Source: Corylus avellana (lineage: Eukaryota > Streptophyta > Magnoliopsida > Fagales > Betulaceae). Taken from it: a DNA stretch of 64,000 nt. A program made the translations under genes and the position numbers. This document shows positions 46,222-57,564 of the stretch, piece by piece. Within the stretch, counting starts at the first letter, position 1, and each line of letters opens with the position of its first letter. The DNA lies in contig NC_081551.1 of assembly GCF_901000735.1 (NCBI RefSeq), positions 17,884,545 to 17,948,544 of the forward strand, in the 5' to 3' direction. A model generated the notes under the pieces. The model made no database searches. It worked only from the letters and a program-made list of their open reading frames with translations, and was not told the DNA's origin.

Positions 46222-47775
46222 CCACCACCCACATTATATCTATCTAATTAAAAATACCCGGTTCGTTTTAAATGAAGACGTCCACCCTCCGCCAACAGGA
46301 TAGAGATTTCAATAAATTACCAACGATCCGAATAACAAATTGGACGATACGGATCGAAAACTTGGAGTGGAACCATGCCTCCACCATGCTACAAGGAAAG
46401 TGTTATATAAGATTCTCTACATCAAGCGGTTTTGCGTTTGAGTTTACTTTATATTGTTTTGTATTAATTATATTATATATATATAAAAATCACTTTAACA
46501 CCGGTTGTCAAGAATCACAAAAGCATTTTACAATTTCTACAAGCATCCAACTTTCTAATTAGCATATATAAAAATACATACACATGTAATTTGAGCATAC
46601 CTTTCTAATATGCTTAGCCAAGCATCCAACATGGAATACAGTAAACATGCACACATATTATAGGCCACAAATAATATGCTATAGCTACCTTGGTGTGCAT
46701 GATTGGGCCGATTCGCCGGGATAAGAATTTTAAACAATTATATGTTTGAATATGTTCAAGTAAGTTTTAAACGGTCCGACCACCTACTCGATCTCACGCT
46801 ACTTATTCAAATTACTAATAATTTAGATAAATAATTACTATAAACTTCGATCCAACGGGTGACCGACCCTTGGGAGCGGGTTGATATGTATGTGATGGCA
46901 TGGCACCTTTTGCATGAAAGTAAAAGGAGTAGGGGGAGAGTGCATCGAATTCCCTGAGCATGCAATAATGATGGTTGGTCGCTTTCTTAAATCAGTCTTC
47001 TCGTACAAGCCCCTCCAACCCATACCTTTTGTGCAGTGACAGGATTCTCTCCTTGTATGTTTTTGTGAAAGGAGAAAAAAGCAAAGCGAAAACCAGAGAG
47101 ATTCTCCTCGTGACACGTTTCCTGATATTCCCCCATATCGTCCTTCTGAATATCCCTTTTGTCTGGCGTAAAAATACAAGAATATTCCTCCACCCATATT
47201 TATATATATCATTTTCGGGATATATGATTTTTTTTTTTTTTTTCAGATTAAAAAACTGTAAGGAAACGAAACCGAGGTAGGTGCGTTCCCTCTTATGAAG
47301 AACCCTGTAAGCGTAAATTAGCTCAATGTGCTTGACTTTGCTAACGCGAACCACCTTGGTGCTTCCTGTTAACCTGCGCTTATTGGATAGTAGGGGACCT
47401 GTTGCAAAAAAAGAGTTTTTCTGTTTTTGGTCCAAACACAATGACTATTATAGCAAGGGACAGAGTTTTTTTTCCTTAATATATTGGGTTCTTTTTACCT
47501 AATATATAAAATTTTCATCTTTTTTTTTTTTTTTTTTTTTAGGGAAATTATATCTAAAATCCTTAGGTAAACGCGCTTTTTTAAAAAACTCCCTAGGTAT
47601 TTTTTTTTGAAAATTTAGTCCCTGAGTAACTCGAAATTACTAGAAAACTCCCTACCGTCAATTTTTGTTAACTTCCGTTAGTGTACTCAAAACTCACCGT
47701 TTTATCTGATTAAAATATTATTTTTTTATTAATTTAATTTAAAAAAATTCAATCTTTAAAAAAAAAATAAAAAAT
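46222..47775. other. Intergenic, no gene seen
   Basis: The frames at 46272-46562 (+), 46838-47212 and 46992-47441 (-) overlap each other and show no domain or codon pattern. From about 47540 on, an unclassified repeat starts ('ctccctaggtatttt', 'ccgtcaatttttgttaac') and is cut by the gap. Confidence 0.4.
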
Positions 47776-47875
47776 NNNNNNNNNNNNNNNNNNNNNNNNN
47801 NNNNNNNNNNNNNNNNNNNNNNNNNNNNNNNNNNNNNNNNNNNNNNNNNNNNNNNNNNNNNNNNNNNNNNNNNNN
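47776..47875. other. Assembly gap, exactly 100 N
   Basis: A run of exactly 100 N usually marks a gap of unknown size, so the distance between the HHO gene and the right-hand array is not reliable. Confidence 1.
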
Positions 47876-48410
47876 CTGTTTCTCCGTCTCTCTTCTCTGT
47901 ACCATTTCTCAGTTTTTATTTTTATTTTTGATTTCTTTGATGGAGAAACAGAATCTGCAAGGTTTCTATAAAATACAAATATATAATCTGTTTTTTTATT
48001 TCAAGATTGAGTTTGATTCTGTTTTCTCAAACTATATTTTTTTTTTTATATAAATAACTTTGTAGCATAATTGCAAAAAAAAAAAAATGCCACATACCTA
48101 ACGTAATTAAAAAAGAAAAAGAAATTATAGTAAAATTGTTTATGTTTCACAAAAACAAAAAGAATGAAAGCCCTTAATAATATAAATTGTATTTGTATTA
48201 TAAGGGTATTTTAAGAAATTTGATCACAATATGAGTCTATTCACCCAAATATTGCATTGTACCAAACGAATGAATATGATTAGCTAATCTATTACAGCGT
48301 TACAATCAAGCAAAAGAATATGAATGGGTAATCTATTCCATTCTTCTATTTCCAGTAATAGCTAATCATTTTTTCAATGGATTAGACATTTTGCGAACCA
48401 AACGAACCCT
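47876..48410. mobile_element. PIF/Harbinger-like element, right part
   Basis: It matches the right part of 16763-17794, from 'atttctttga(c/t)ggagaaacag' to the end 'aaccaaacgaaccct'. The left part is lost in the gap. The following flank (48411-48860) also matches 17795-18190. Confidence 0.6.
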
Positions 48411-48859
48411 CAATTGATGAATTGAAAGCTTTTTTCGTATGTATAAAGCACAATGGACATTTGTTGTACAAAGATCTCCGAGAAGTGCCACTTTATGGGT
48501 TGAGAGAAAAAAGAGCTGCTAGGCAATTTGATAAAAATGGATTTTTGAGATCTCTCTCGCTCTGTGGATCATAATATATCTTAAATGTCACCCATTTCAT
48601 TGGTACAAACGGTTCTTTTAAGTACAGCAAGTTTTATGGTTGATATACTGAAGTTTGTCAAAAATTTTGTACATTTAAAAAGTGTCGACCGGTGCCATTT
48701 TGGTGAGAAGCAAAGTCCTAATACTCCGATCCAAATAGAGTTCCATCATAATTAGAGTTCCCTTAACATTTCACACATCTGCAATTGTTGAAACAAACAC
48801 AAAGATAGAAGAAGAAGAGAACTTCCGTAGTTGTTCTTTACCTTTTTAGTGAGTTCCAC

Positions 48860-50480
48860 CATAATTACGCAATTACCCTCAAGACTTTTTTTTTTTTTTT
48901 TTTTTTCATCTAATTTAACGGAAATTAGTAATTAAAGATTTAAATTGAAATTTTTTGAAACATTAGAGGGGTACATTGCTAATTTTTAAACTTTGAGATT
49001 CAAATTGAAAAACACCTAAAACTTCATGAGGGTAAAGTGAATTTTCTCAAAATATTAAATATTTCAAAATAAAGGATCTGGATCATAAATCTCGAGGGTC
49101 GCTGAAACTGAAGTCCGCGAAGACCGATCTGTGATAAGGAGGACACTTGTCGAAAGCTCCAGACTTCACAATCTCAATTTATTATATATATCTTCCCATT
49201 TTATTTACACTCCAAATTCCTCACCTTGTTGGCCCAAACAGTATTTGGCTGGGCTTGATTCGCTTGAATACAGTGAAATCAAGTATAAAACATCAAAACA
49301 CCATCTACCACACCAAAGAATGAAGACACTTTCGTTGCAGCATTTTATAAAACGTTCTCGCTTCATAATAATAAAGCCTCTCTCTAGCTGTAAGAAATCT
49401 CCCTAAATGCAGCATCTTCATTAATTTAGATTTACATTTTAAATGTAAATTGTAAATTACTTCTCAAAACAAAGAGAAAAAAAAAAAAAAAAAAAAATCC
49501 CTCAAACCGATAATCATTGCACTTGTACCTTAAACCTTAAAATGCTATTTGTGACACTTGTTTCCTCAAACTACTATTTTTTTTTTTTTTAATTGGCACT
49601 TTACCTTAAAATAGATGGAAGATGTCACCCGACCCACACGTGTGAATGTTTTATTTAAAATACCAAAAATGCTTTGATTTTAAGAAATTGGATTGCAATT
49701 CTAATTCATTAGAATTAAATTATTTAAATTAGCATTAGTTTATTTAATATTAAGATTAGGTTATTAGAATTAGGGTTTATTTGAATTTGAATATTAGAAG
49801 TTTAGGTATTATCACTTTAAGCTTAATCTACTTGATAGGGATAAAGTTATGATTAGATAGGATAATAGTTAAGTTGGAATGCAATTCCAATTCAACTAGG
49901 ATTAGATTATTTAAATTTGTATTAGTTTATTTAATATTAAGATAATGTTATTAGAATTATAGTTTATTTGAATTTGAATCTTAGAACTTTAGGTGTTATC
50001 ACTTTAAGCTTTATGTATTTCTACTTGAAGATCATAATCAAAGAATGAATTAGACGTACATCTTTGTACAGCCTCAATTGGATTCACTTGTAGTTTGTCT
50101 CCAACTCTAATTGGAGTTCATTATCAATACTATTTCCATTTCCACATTCATCCACCAGTCATCCCTTTCATTAGAAATTGCGTATCATATTTATTCTTTA
50201 AAAAAAAAATGCAATAAACATTTTTAGAGGCTAGGCCACCCCTTTGGGCGAAACCTCGAAAGGATGATTCGACCATCCAAAAGATGACTTTGCCGGTACC
50301 TAAATTAACCCTACAACTCTAAGGTAGTTGGGCCACCCTCTTCAAGAAATACTCACCAAGTACTTATAACCCTTCTGTTTAAGAAAAAAAATTTTGGTCA
50401 ATCAGAATTAATAGCAAAATTTATAGTACAACGAAAGCTTCATCTGGACTTGAAAATGCTTTAAATGCTAATTTGCTAGC
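48860..50480. other. Duplicated flank left of copy 6
   Basis: 48890-49040 is an unclassified repeat with a T-run. 49080-49140 is a scrap of the E1 leader ('ctcgagggtcgctgaaact'). From about 49280 it matches 1500-2760, including the internal direct repeats. The frame at 49131-49406 is not conserved. Confidence 0.5.
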
Positions 50481-50917
50481 GAGTGTTATATGAAACAATT
50501 AAGCACCTTCTCAGCTTCCCTTTTAAATATCTAATCCACGCTGTGAGATACAAAATCAAAAAATCAAAACAAGGAAAATATCCATGTGTTTGTGTGAGGG
50601 TAAAATGTATAAGAGACACCCATAATTATATAAGTAGTCTTGTGAGTCACAACAAAGAAAAAAGCGCTGTAAATGACTAGAACAGAATCATAAAAGAGGA
50701 GCAACACTGTAATCTGAATTAGGAAATCAAATCCAATCCAAATCCAAATCCAAATCCAATCCCCATAAACCAAATCCAATCTGAATTTAGAACATTGTTT
50801 TAGCTTATAGCAAGACAATTAGGAAATGCAAAGCAAATATATAAAATCATGCAGCATGGAGAATCTACGGAAAACCATGGGAGAAGTGATGATTTAAGAT
50901 TTTGGCGTCCCCAATCC

Positions 50918-51116
50918 TTTATTAATCCTATTGGGCATCTTGCTTTATGAGCAAAGAATCCTAGTCCTACGGAGATATTTAAACATCTCTTATCTAATAA
51001 GAATCCCAAGTCTTCTTTATGGTTCTTCAAGGTCAACTTTGCCCTTCAAGTCTTCCTCCTTCGCAGCATTGTTTCCCACTCCTTCTAGTAAACGGCTACT
51101 GCCCCGGCCATAACAC
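50918..51116. other. Copy-6-specific inserted segment of about 200 bases
   Basis: All other copies read from 'gcgtccccaatct' through 'gtgacttaatct' directly to 'gagctactcg'. Copy 6 has about 200 unrelated bases here ('ctttattaatcctattgggc' to 'ggccataaca'), replacing about 25. It supplies a new C-terminus to copy 6. No inverted ends or target duplication recognised, so its origin is unknown. Confidence 0.75.
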
Positions 51117-51609
51117 TGAGCTACTCGTTTCAATCGGATAATAAACCTGTGAAAATTGAAACCACCACAGCGTAAGTAAACAATGGAATAAGAAAAAAGT
51201 GTATATATTAACACAACAAATGAAGTATAAAGAACAATGAAAGGAGATTTATCAAAGGTTGTAGTCTAGGAAAGTACCCAAGCCTCGAGATGAAATGTCC
51301 CCTAGTAGGGGTGATGGTGATAGCATGATTCAAGTAGTTCAACTCGAGTTTCTCATTTGCCCTTATATCAGCGGGCAGTATATGGGTTTCACCCATTTCC
51401 CTGGAACCTTCAAGGTAAACAAGTACATCTACAGGACGGCCTCGATTACATTCAATGTGAAGATCCTCATAGCACATATACTTGTGGCCACCAGATGGAA
51501 TTACAAATTCAAACATTAGAAAATTACCAGGATCCCGTCTCACTTCCACTTTCATTGGTCTATCATACACATTTTCAAGCTTAACGTTTCTTGAAAATGA
51601 CTTGGCCAT
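51017..51609 (-). CDS. Small family gene, copy 6 (subfamily B core, chimeric, extended C-terminus)
   Basis: ATG at 51609 after TTGTAG|ATCC. Exon 51278-51609 joins 51017-51146 across a 131-nt intron, giving about 153 residues. The core is subfamily B (KLENVYDRPMKVEV, IPSGGHKYMCYEDLHIE), but the flanks on both sides are those of subfamily-A units (50.48-50.9 kb as in copies 1 and 3; 51.73-53.9 kb as in copies 1 and 3). The upstream switch falls in an A-run at about 51720-51732. The last exon begins FIIRLKRVAQ like the others, then runs into inserted sequence and reads CYGRGSSRLLEGVGNNAAKE to a stop at 51017. It has the A-type leader exon (donor 52168). Unspliced, the frame would end at 51208. 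Confidence 0.55.
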
Positions 51610-52167
51610 GGATCTACAACACAATAAATGTAAAATAAGCCAGAAAAGTTACTAGTGACCACTTTTTAAACTTGGAGCTTTCAAAAAAATCATACAATAA
51701 CTTCAGGCAGTTCAACAAAACAAAAAAAAAAAGTAGTGAGGAAAGAGAAGATCAAGATAATTTCGTAAACATATCCGTTTGGCGCATTTGTAAACCCCAT
51801 AGAGAAAGATCCTCTCCCACACAAGGAATGGCATAGAAAGAAAGAAGAAAAAAAAAAAACAAAAAACACACTTTGAAAAATAAAGAAAAATAATTTCGTA
51901 AACAACGTGGGTGAAATAATTGGAAAAGATGAAGTGGAGAGGATTTAGGATTTGTCCTAACTGGATCCTCTCGGAGAAGGGCCTTTTTTAGGCTAAAAAA
52001 AAAAATAACAAAAGACTATGTGGTGTGGGACACAGAATCGTAACCAATTGCAATCATAAAAATGACAAAAACAAAAAAGAGAAGAAGAAAAGAGAGGGAT
52101 TATAGCTCAATATTAAAAGAAAATGAAGAGAAAAGGTATAAATCAAATGGGGTTACAGTAGGAATAC

Positions 52168-52315
52168 CTGATTGCTGATTCGGTGTTCTTTTCTGAGGAG
52201 GTCTTCCTCGAACAGCAATAGAAAACAAGCTCTGAAGGTCGGCAGCAAGGGACTTTGTCGATCGCTCCTCCCTCCCCCAACTGCCCCCTCTCTCTCTCTC
52301 TCTCTCTCTGCTCTG
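52168..52315 (-). other. 5' leader exon of copy 6 (A type)
   Basis: CT-rich leader with donor at 52168 (AATCAG|GTATTC) and a TATA-like tract near 52335-52355, as in copy 1. Because a B-type coding exon now lies downstream, the chimera places subfamily-B coding sequence behind a subfamily-A promoter. Confidence 0.45.
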
Positions 52316-52446
52316 AGATTGACAATCACACTGCTATATCCAATATAGATATAGGGAATACGATGTTAGAATTGTTACGTGCTTATACATTTTTAATCAT
52401 TCAAATGTTGTGTCATTATCATTGATTCACTGTCATATGAGTCTAC

Positions 52447-53340
52447 GACCAGTGACAGAGCCAAGATATGGTGTGAGGACTGAAGAGGGGCAAAATTAAA
52501 ATGATACAATACAATAGTAAAATACATATTTTTTAATCTCTTTATAATTATATTTAATAAATTTTAATGATGATCAATTACTTAGGTTAAACTATAAAAT
52601 ACAAAAACAGAAATTATGTATAATGATAAAAATTTGAGAGTCATGCATCATTTGTTAATTGTTATACTAAAATTTATATTGAAATAAAACACTATTATCA
52701 CTCATATACTTCTAGAATTGTAAACTTTCTTCTTTTTCTAGAAGAAGACGGATCTATCCATTCCAAGTGAAATGGATAAGGTCAATTTAGAGAGACAAGC
52801 TTGTCTTCTCTCAAATACATTATTCATTTGCACTGTGTTGTTATAGAGGGTGCAGAGTGTTACTTCCAAAGTAAAGAAGCAAAATTTTGATCCATTTGAT
52901 TCTAGACAAAGTAATGATCACTATCCTATAGAGGTACTCCATGTAAATGAATTGCATGCAGTTGGGTTGATGAAGATGAAGGGAGTCATTAATTCCTTCA
53001 TTGGCCTAAGAATGGTTATTCCAAGTGTTAGATCCTTATCATATACTCTACTACCAAGGCTATTCTACTCCACATTCTTGCACTCCTAATAAAAGCTATT
53101 CATTTTTTCAAATGGAATAGTCATTAACTTTAGTGTTAGCTTCTCCAAGAATCTTATTCCCAATAATCCAAACAAGATCCTTTTTCCCAAAAGAGGCCCA
53201 GGCTACCTCTAAATGACCTACCTATTAATACATATTTTCCCTGTTTTCTAAAAATAGGAAATAAACGTAAGATCAATCCTGCATTTATAGTTTTGCATCG
53301 GATGTCTTTTTGGGTCTTTTTGTGATGGATGGATGGATTT
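52447..53340. repeat. Repeated block, unit 6, with 61-codon frame
   Basis: It matches 4970-5860 and 20556-21455. The + frame at 52850-53089 lacks one codon (KVKKQN for KVKKKQN) and is frameshifted after FIGL, so it is not strictly conserved as protein. Confidence 0.35.
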
Positions 53341-53353
53341 ATAAGAGTAATTT

Positions 53354-53546
53354 TATTTTTATTTTTATTTTTTACGATGACGGGCCTGTCTAAGGCAAGA
53401 CCACTTTGTGTACGGTGTACCCACTCTTATCGAGCAAGCCTTGAACCCGTGCAAATTAAAGCGCTTCCAAAAAAATTGTTTGCACAAAAATGGATTTGAA
53501 CTTTAAAGTTGATTTATAGATGCCATAAGCCAACCCCTTGGGGTTC
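53354..53546 (-). mobile_element. tRNA-derived-type SINE, copy in unit 6
   Basis: Same insertion as 5874-6067 and 21469-21661. The target duplication is 'taagagtaattt' (53342-53353) and 'taagactaattt' (53547-53558). Confidence 0.7.
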
Positions 53547-54229
53547 TAAGACTAATTTAATATATGAGAAGTTAAAGAGCCCATAATCATGAATATTGAT
53601 CTTCATCATATCCCTCCCTCCCAAAAAGTCTGTGAGGTTCCTCATCAAAGACAACAAGAAAAGAAAGAAAAAGAGTGAGGAAAGAGAAGATCAAGATGTG
53701 GAGGTAACTTGGTAAAGAACGTGGTTGAAATACTTATAGTGTTACAGCTGAAAAGGCAATTTCATTTTTTTTTGGATGAATGAGTAATTTCACTAAGATC
53801 AAAACACAAACCAAACAACACAGCAACCAAAAAAAAAAGGCAATTTCTAACCAGTGAAGATTCCCATTGGAAGCTCAGCTTCTTCGATAGGAAGCAGCGG
53901 GTTCTATCAAATTGCAATCAGAAAAATAACAAAAGCAAAGAAGAAAAGAGAGGGATGATAGTGAAAATGAAGAGATAAGGTATAAATCAACTGGAGTTAA
54001 GGCAGGATCAATACCCGTTCGTTTCTGAGGATTGGTGTCAGCAATGGATTTTGCAGTTTCCTTTTTGCCTTTCCCTTTAAAGTGCATGTTTTAGTGGGGA
54101 GAAAATCTCCCTGAGTGGCCCCACTCCGTGTCAGCCAAAAAGGAAGAAATTACAAGTTTCAACAGCGTGACGTAGTGTAGTTGAATAATCATTGGGATGA
54201 CGTCAGCAAAGTCAAAGTCGGTCCCGCCT

Positions 54230-54930
54230 GCCTCAGATGTTCGGCTAAGAGGCCTATCCGTGGGCTTAGCCAAACCCAAGTCATAAGCAGGCAGCCCATT
54301 TAGATTTATATACCCACTGTACAGTCCAAGATTCTAACCTGTTTGAAGAGAAGCCACCGGCGCCGCATCAGATCCGACGCTTGCAGCCCCAGCCACCAGT
54401 TCCACATGCAGCCGAGCTATCCAAGCCTACACCACAAACAATTGACCGGAAATGTCCTCCCCTAGGCCTAGAGGCTAGGGGCCAAGGGGGAGCATGCACC
54501 AGATTGCATAACGGCAAGAACAAGGGGAAAGAAGAGGGAGGACCACTGGACCAGGCTAGCCGCATGGAGGGTTGAGATAGAGGAAAACAGAAATCAATGG
54601 AAAGAAAGCAACAACAAAAGTTGTGAGAAAGGCTTTCCACCTCCACCTTCAAGAAGGTTTGCCGAGAGAGTGAATCTCGAGGAGTCGGTGAGAGTCTGCG
54701 AAGACCGATCGATGATAATTGTCAATTGATAAAGGTCTTAAGGAGGAGGTTAGTTGTCAAGGTCCGGATGCCAAGATTCGTTTTATTTACATGTTGGCCC
54801 TCCTATCCAATACGTACAGTCCAAAATCCATATAGGCCGAGGTTGTGTAGAGTGAGGCAGGCCCATCCAACCTGTTTTAGGCTCAAATATGATTTGGCTG
54901 GGCTTGAATACAGTGTTTTATTTTGTAGAG
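54230..54930 (-). promoter_or_regulatory. Leader/promoter cassette E1, copy at unit 6
   Basis: Nearly identical to 6900-7590. The leader donor is at 54647 (CTTGAAG|GTGGAG) and site-II-like motifs lie at about 54860-54905. It lacks the minisatellite found at 6666-6822. Confidence 0.4.
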
Positions 54931-57000
54931 TTAAAGCCACCGTTAGGAACACCGTCCAAACGGTATGCTGCTTTGAAGATTGAGAGGTTGCCGTTTATTA
55001 AGCTGCTTTGAACAAAGGTTTTAAAATAACTAGTTTCGTTCGAACGATGGATTGAACTGTTCGAATGCTGCTTCGCGTGGTTTTTTCTTATTTGGTCTCT
55101 TAATTGTTCTAATAAACGATTTTCTAAGAGACTAAAAAACCATAGTGCATTGTGCATTCCTCTCTTACAGTTTTATTTTGATAAACCAAAGACATATATG
55201 GTAGAATCATACGACCCTAATCGAAAATACATACATTTGTCTCATATACTATGGAGATGGTGAGAAAATATATATTTTACATCCTAAATGGGCTATAATT
55301 GAAGATGCCATTGTTTTTAGTACAAAAGTTCCTATAAAAATTGGAAATCAAGTGGAAGAATTATCCAAAAGTTATGAAAGAACTATCACGATAACAGATA
55401 AGTGGGGCGCTTGTCTGGAACAATAGTCGTGTGTCAATTGCAAAAGTTTTATAAGTACGAACATCTTATAATTTCTAATTCATTTTCTAGTTTTTTATTT
55501 TATTTTTAAGAAGTTTTTCAAAAGGTTTCCACTTTATCATTAAATTACTTGTTTTGATTGATTTACTGCTTTCTTCATATTTTATATTTTTTGATTTTTG
55601 TGTGATTGCTAACTTTTAAATTTCATGTTATTGTTGCATACACCTATTCAACCCTCTTTGGATTCGTTGTTATATTTTTCACTAAGAAAAGCTTCAAATT
55701 AAAACAGTAACCTTTTAGCTTATTGCAAGACAATTAGGAAACATAAAGTAAATATATAAATATATGTATATGCATGTATGTATGAAGATTAAAAAGTTTA
55801 AAAGCTTTTACGTGGAGGTTTATGCGAAATCCCCAGTGGATGGTGCTCACATTCTGTAATTACTCATATAGCGGTTGATGTCAGCACACTATGCTTCTTA
55901 ATAGCATTACTCGTATACGTGCATCCTACGTCCTAATGTCATGCAAATTATGCAATCAAAGGTGATAGATGATCCATCTTCGGCTATTGGTTTTGAGAGT
56001 TGGATAAAAAGGCAGGAACATCAATATCAGAAATTCATGTGCCTTCTCTTTAATTGTAAAACTTGTTTTATTGTAGAGCCCATTGGGTCTCTCTTCACAA
56101 AATTCAGGTCCAGTGTCCTCATACTCAAATTAGAAAAAGAAAAAAAAAATGCTAATATATAAATAAAAAAATAAAAAAAATAAAAAAAAAAATTTAAAAA
56201 GAAAAATAGGTAATGAATTCTATCTTAAGGTGCTAATTTTTTTTTTTTTTTTTCTGACAAATTATGGTGCTAATGTTTAAAGATGTGGATTGGATCTGTT
56301 AAAAGTGGACATCCATCGATTGATAAAGAGAAAGTGGGTAAGAAGCACAAAGCATTGCCAAGCTTCTACACAATTAAATATAGTTATTATTAGAAAATAA
56401 CAATTTTCCTTCTCAAGTATTTGAAAGGTTTTTGTCCATTGAAAACTATACCCAGAACATGCATCACTATCGATGATGGAGAATTTATCTAAAATTATGC
56501 ACCATGGAAAAATCCATAAAACTACCATTATACAACTAGAAATTTTTTCCCCATCAAATTAGTATTTTCTATTTGTGTTCGCAAAAAATATAAGTACTTT
56601 TATCTTACATAATTTTATAATGTACACAAATCTTATACCTATATTCTTTGAAAGAGAGGAAAAGTGCCATGTATTAGCCTACAAAAATGTTGATGAATGT
56701 TATATCTTAAAAATGCAATTTGATATGAATTTACTAGAGGAGTCATAAAATATGCATATGAGACATCACCATCATGAAGCATGACAAAATCCATGGGCCG
56801 AAACAGAAAAAGAAAATGACAAAAACATCATGGATAGCTTTAGCGTCCACATCCACAAACTACAACCCTCAGGCACTTGGACCACCAAACTTTAAAAATG
56901 TATCAATTAACAAAAACCAAACCAAAATCTATATATAGTTCATATAACAATGGAAAAGTGAGCAAACAAGGTAAAAACATACAAGTATGTTGTATCGTTT
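54931..57000. other. Duplicated intergenic block, copy of 7590-10290
   Basis: No gene seen. Compared with 7590-10290 it lacks the hAT element (empty site about 55230-55250) and about 140 bases near 55345. Similarity ends at about 56988, where the copy 7 unit begins. Confidence 0.55.
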
Positions 57001-57035
57001 TCATAGAACTTATATCTCCTCCGAATCTTCGGAAT

Positions 57036-57551
57036 CTATTTTCCCAATGACTTGATCTGTTCAGCTACGTGTTTCAATGTGATAATTAACCTGTGAAAGT
57101 TGAAACCATAAAAAAGCAAGCAAACAATGATATAAGAAAAAAGTGTATATTAACACAACAAATGAAGTATAGAGAACAAGGAAAGGAAATTGATCAAAGG
57201 TTGCAGTCTAGGAAAGTACCCGAGCCTCGAGATGAAATGTCCCCTAGTAGGGGTGATGGTGATAGCACGATTCAAGTAGTTCAACTCGAGTTTCTCATTT
57301 GCCCTTATATCAGCTGGCAGTATATAGGTTTCACCCATTTCCCTGGAACCTTCAAGGTACACAAGTACATTCACAGGACGGTCTCGATTACATTCAATGT
57401 GAAGATCCTCATAGCGCATATATTTGTAGTCACCAGATGGAATTACAAATTCAAACTCTAGAAAGTTGCCAGGATCCCGTCGCACTTCCACTTTCATTGC
57501 TCTACCATACGCATTTTTAAATTTGGTCTTTCGTGAGAAAAACTTGGCCAT
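57036..57551 (-). CDS. Small family gene, copy 7 (subfamily B), intact
   Basis: ATG at 57551 after TTGTAG|TTCC. Exon 57220-57551 joins 57036-57090 across a 129-nt intron (GG|GTACTT, CTTTCACAG|G), giving about 128 residues. The core differs slightly from copies 4 and 6 (FSRKTKFKNAYGRAMKVEV). The last exon reads LIITLKHVAEQIKSLGK then stop, matching the length and pattern of copies 2 and 5, so this is the fullest subfamily-B copy. Upstream sequence matches copy 4, with an E1 cassette at 59.9-60.7 kb. Function unknown; no signal peptide or catalytic motif visible. Confidence 0.62.
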
Positions 57552-57564
57552 GGAACTACAACAC

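Noticed and set aside
46838..47441. Overlapping frames of 68 to 149 codons on the - strand, and 101 codons on +
   Set aside because: They overlap in several phases, have no domain, and no splice-linked partner was found.
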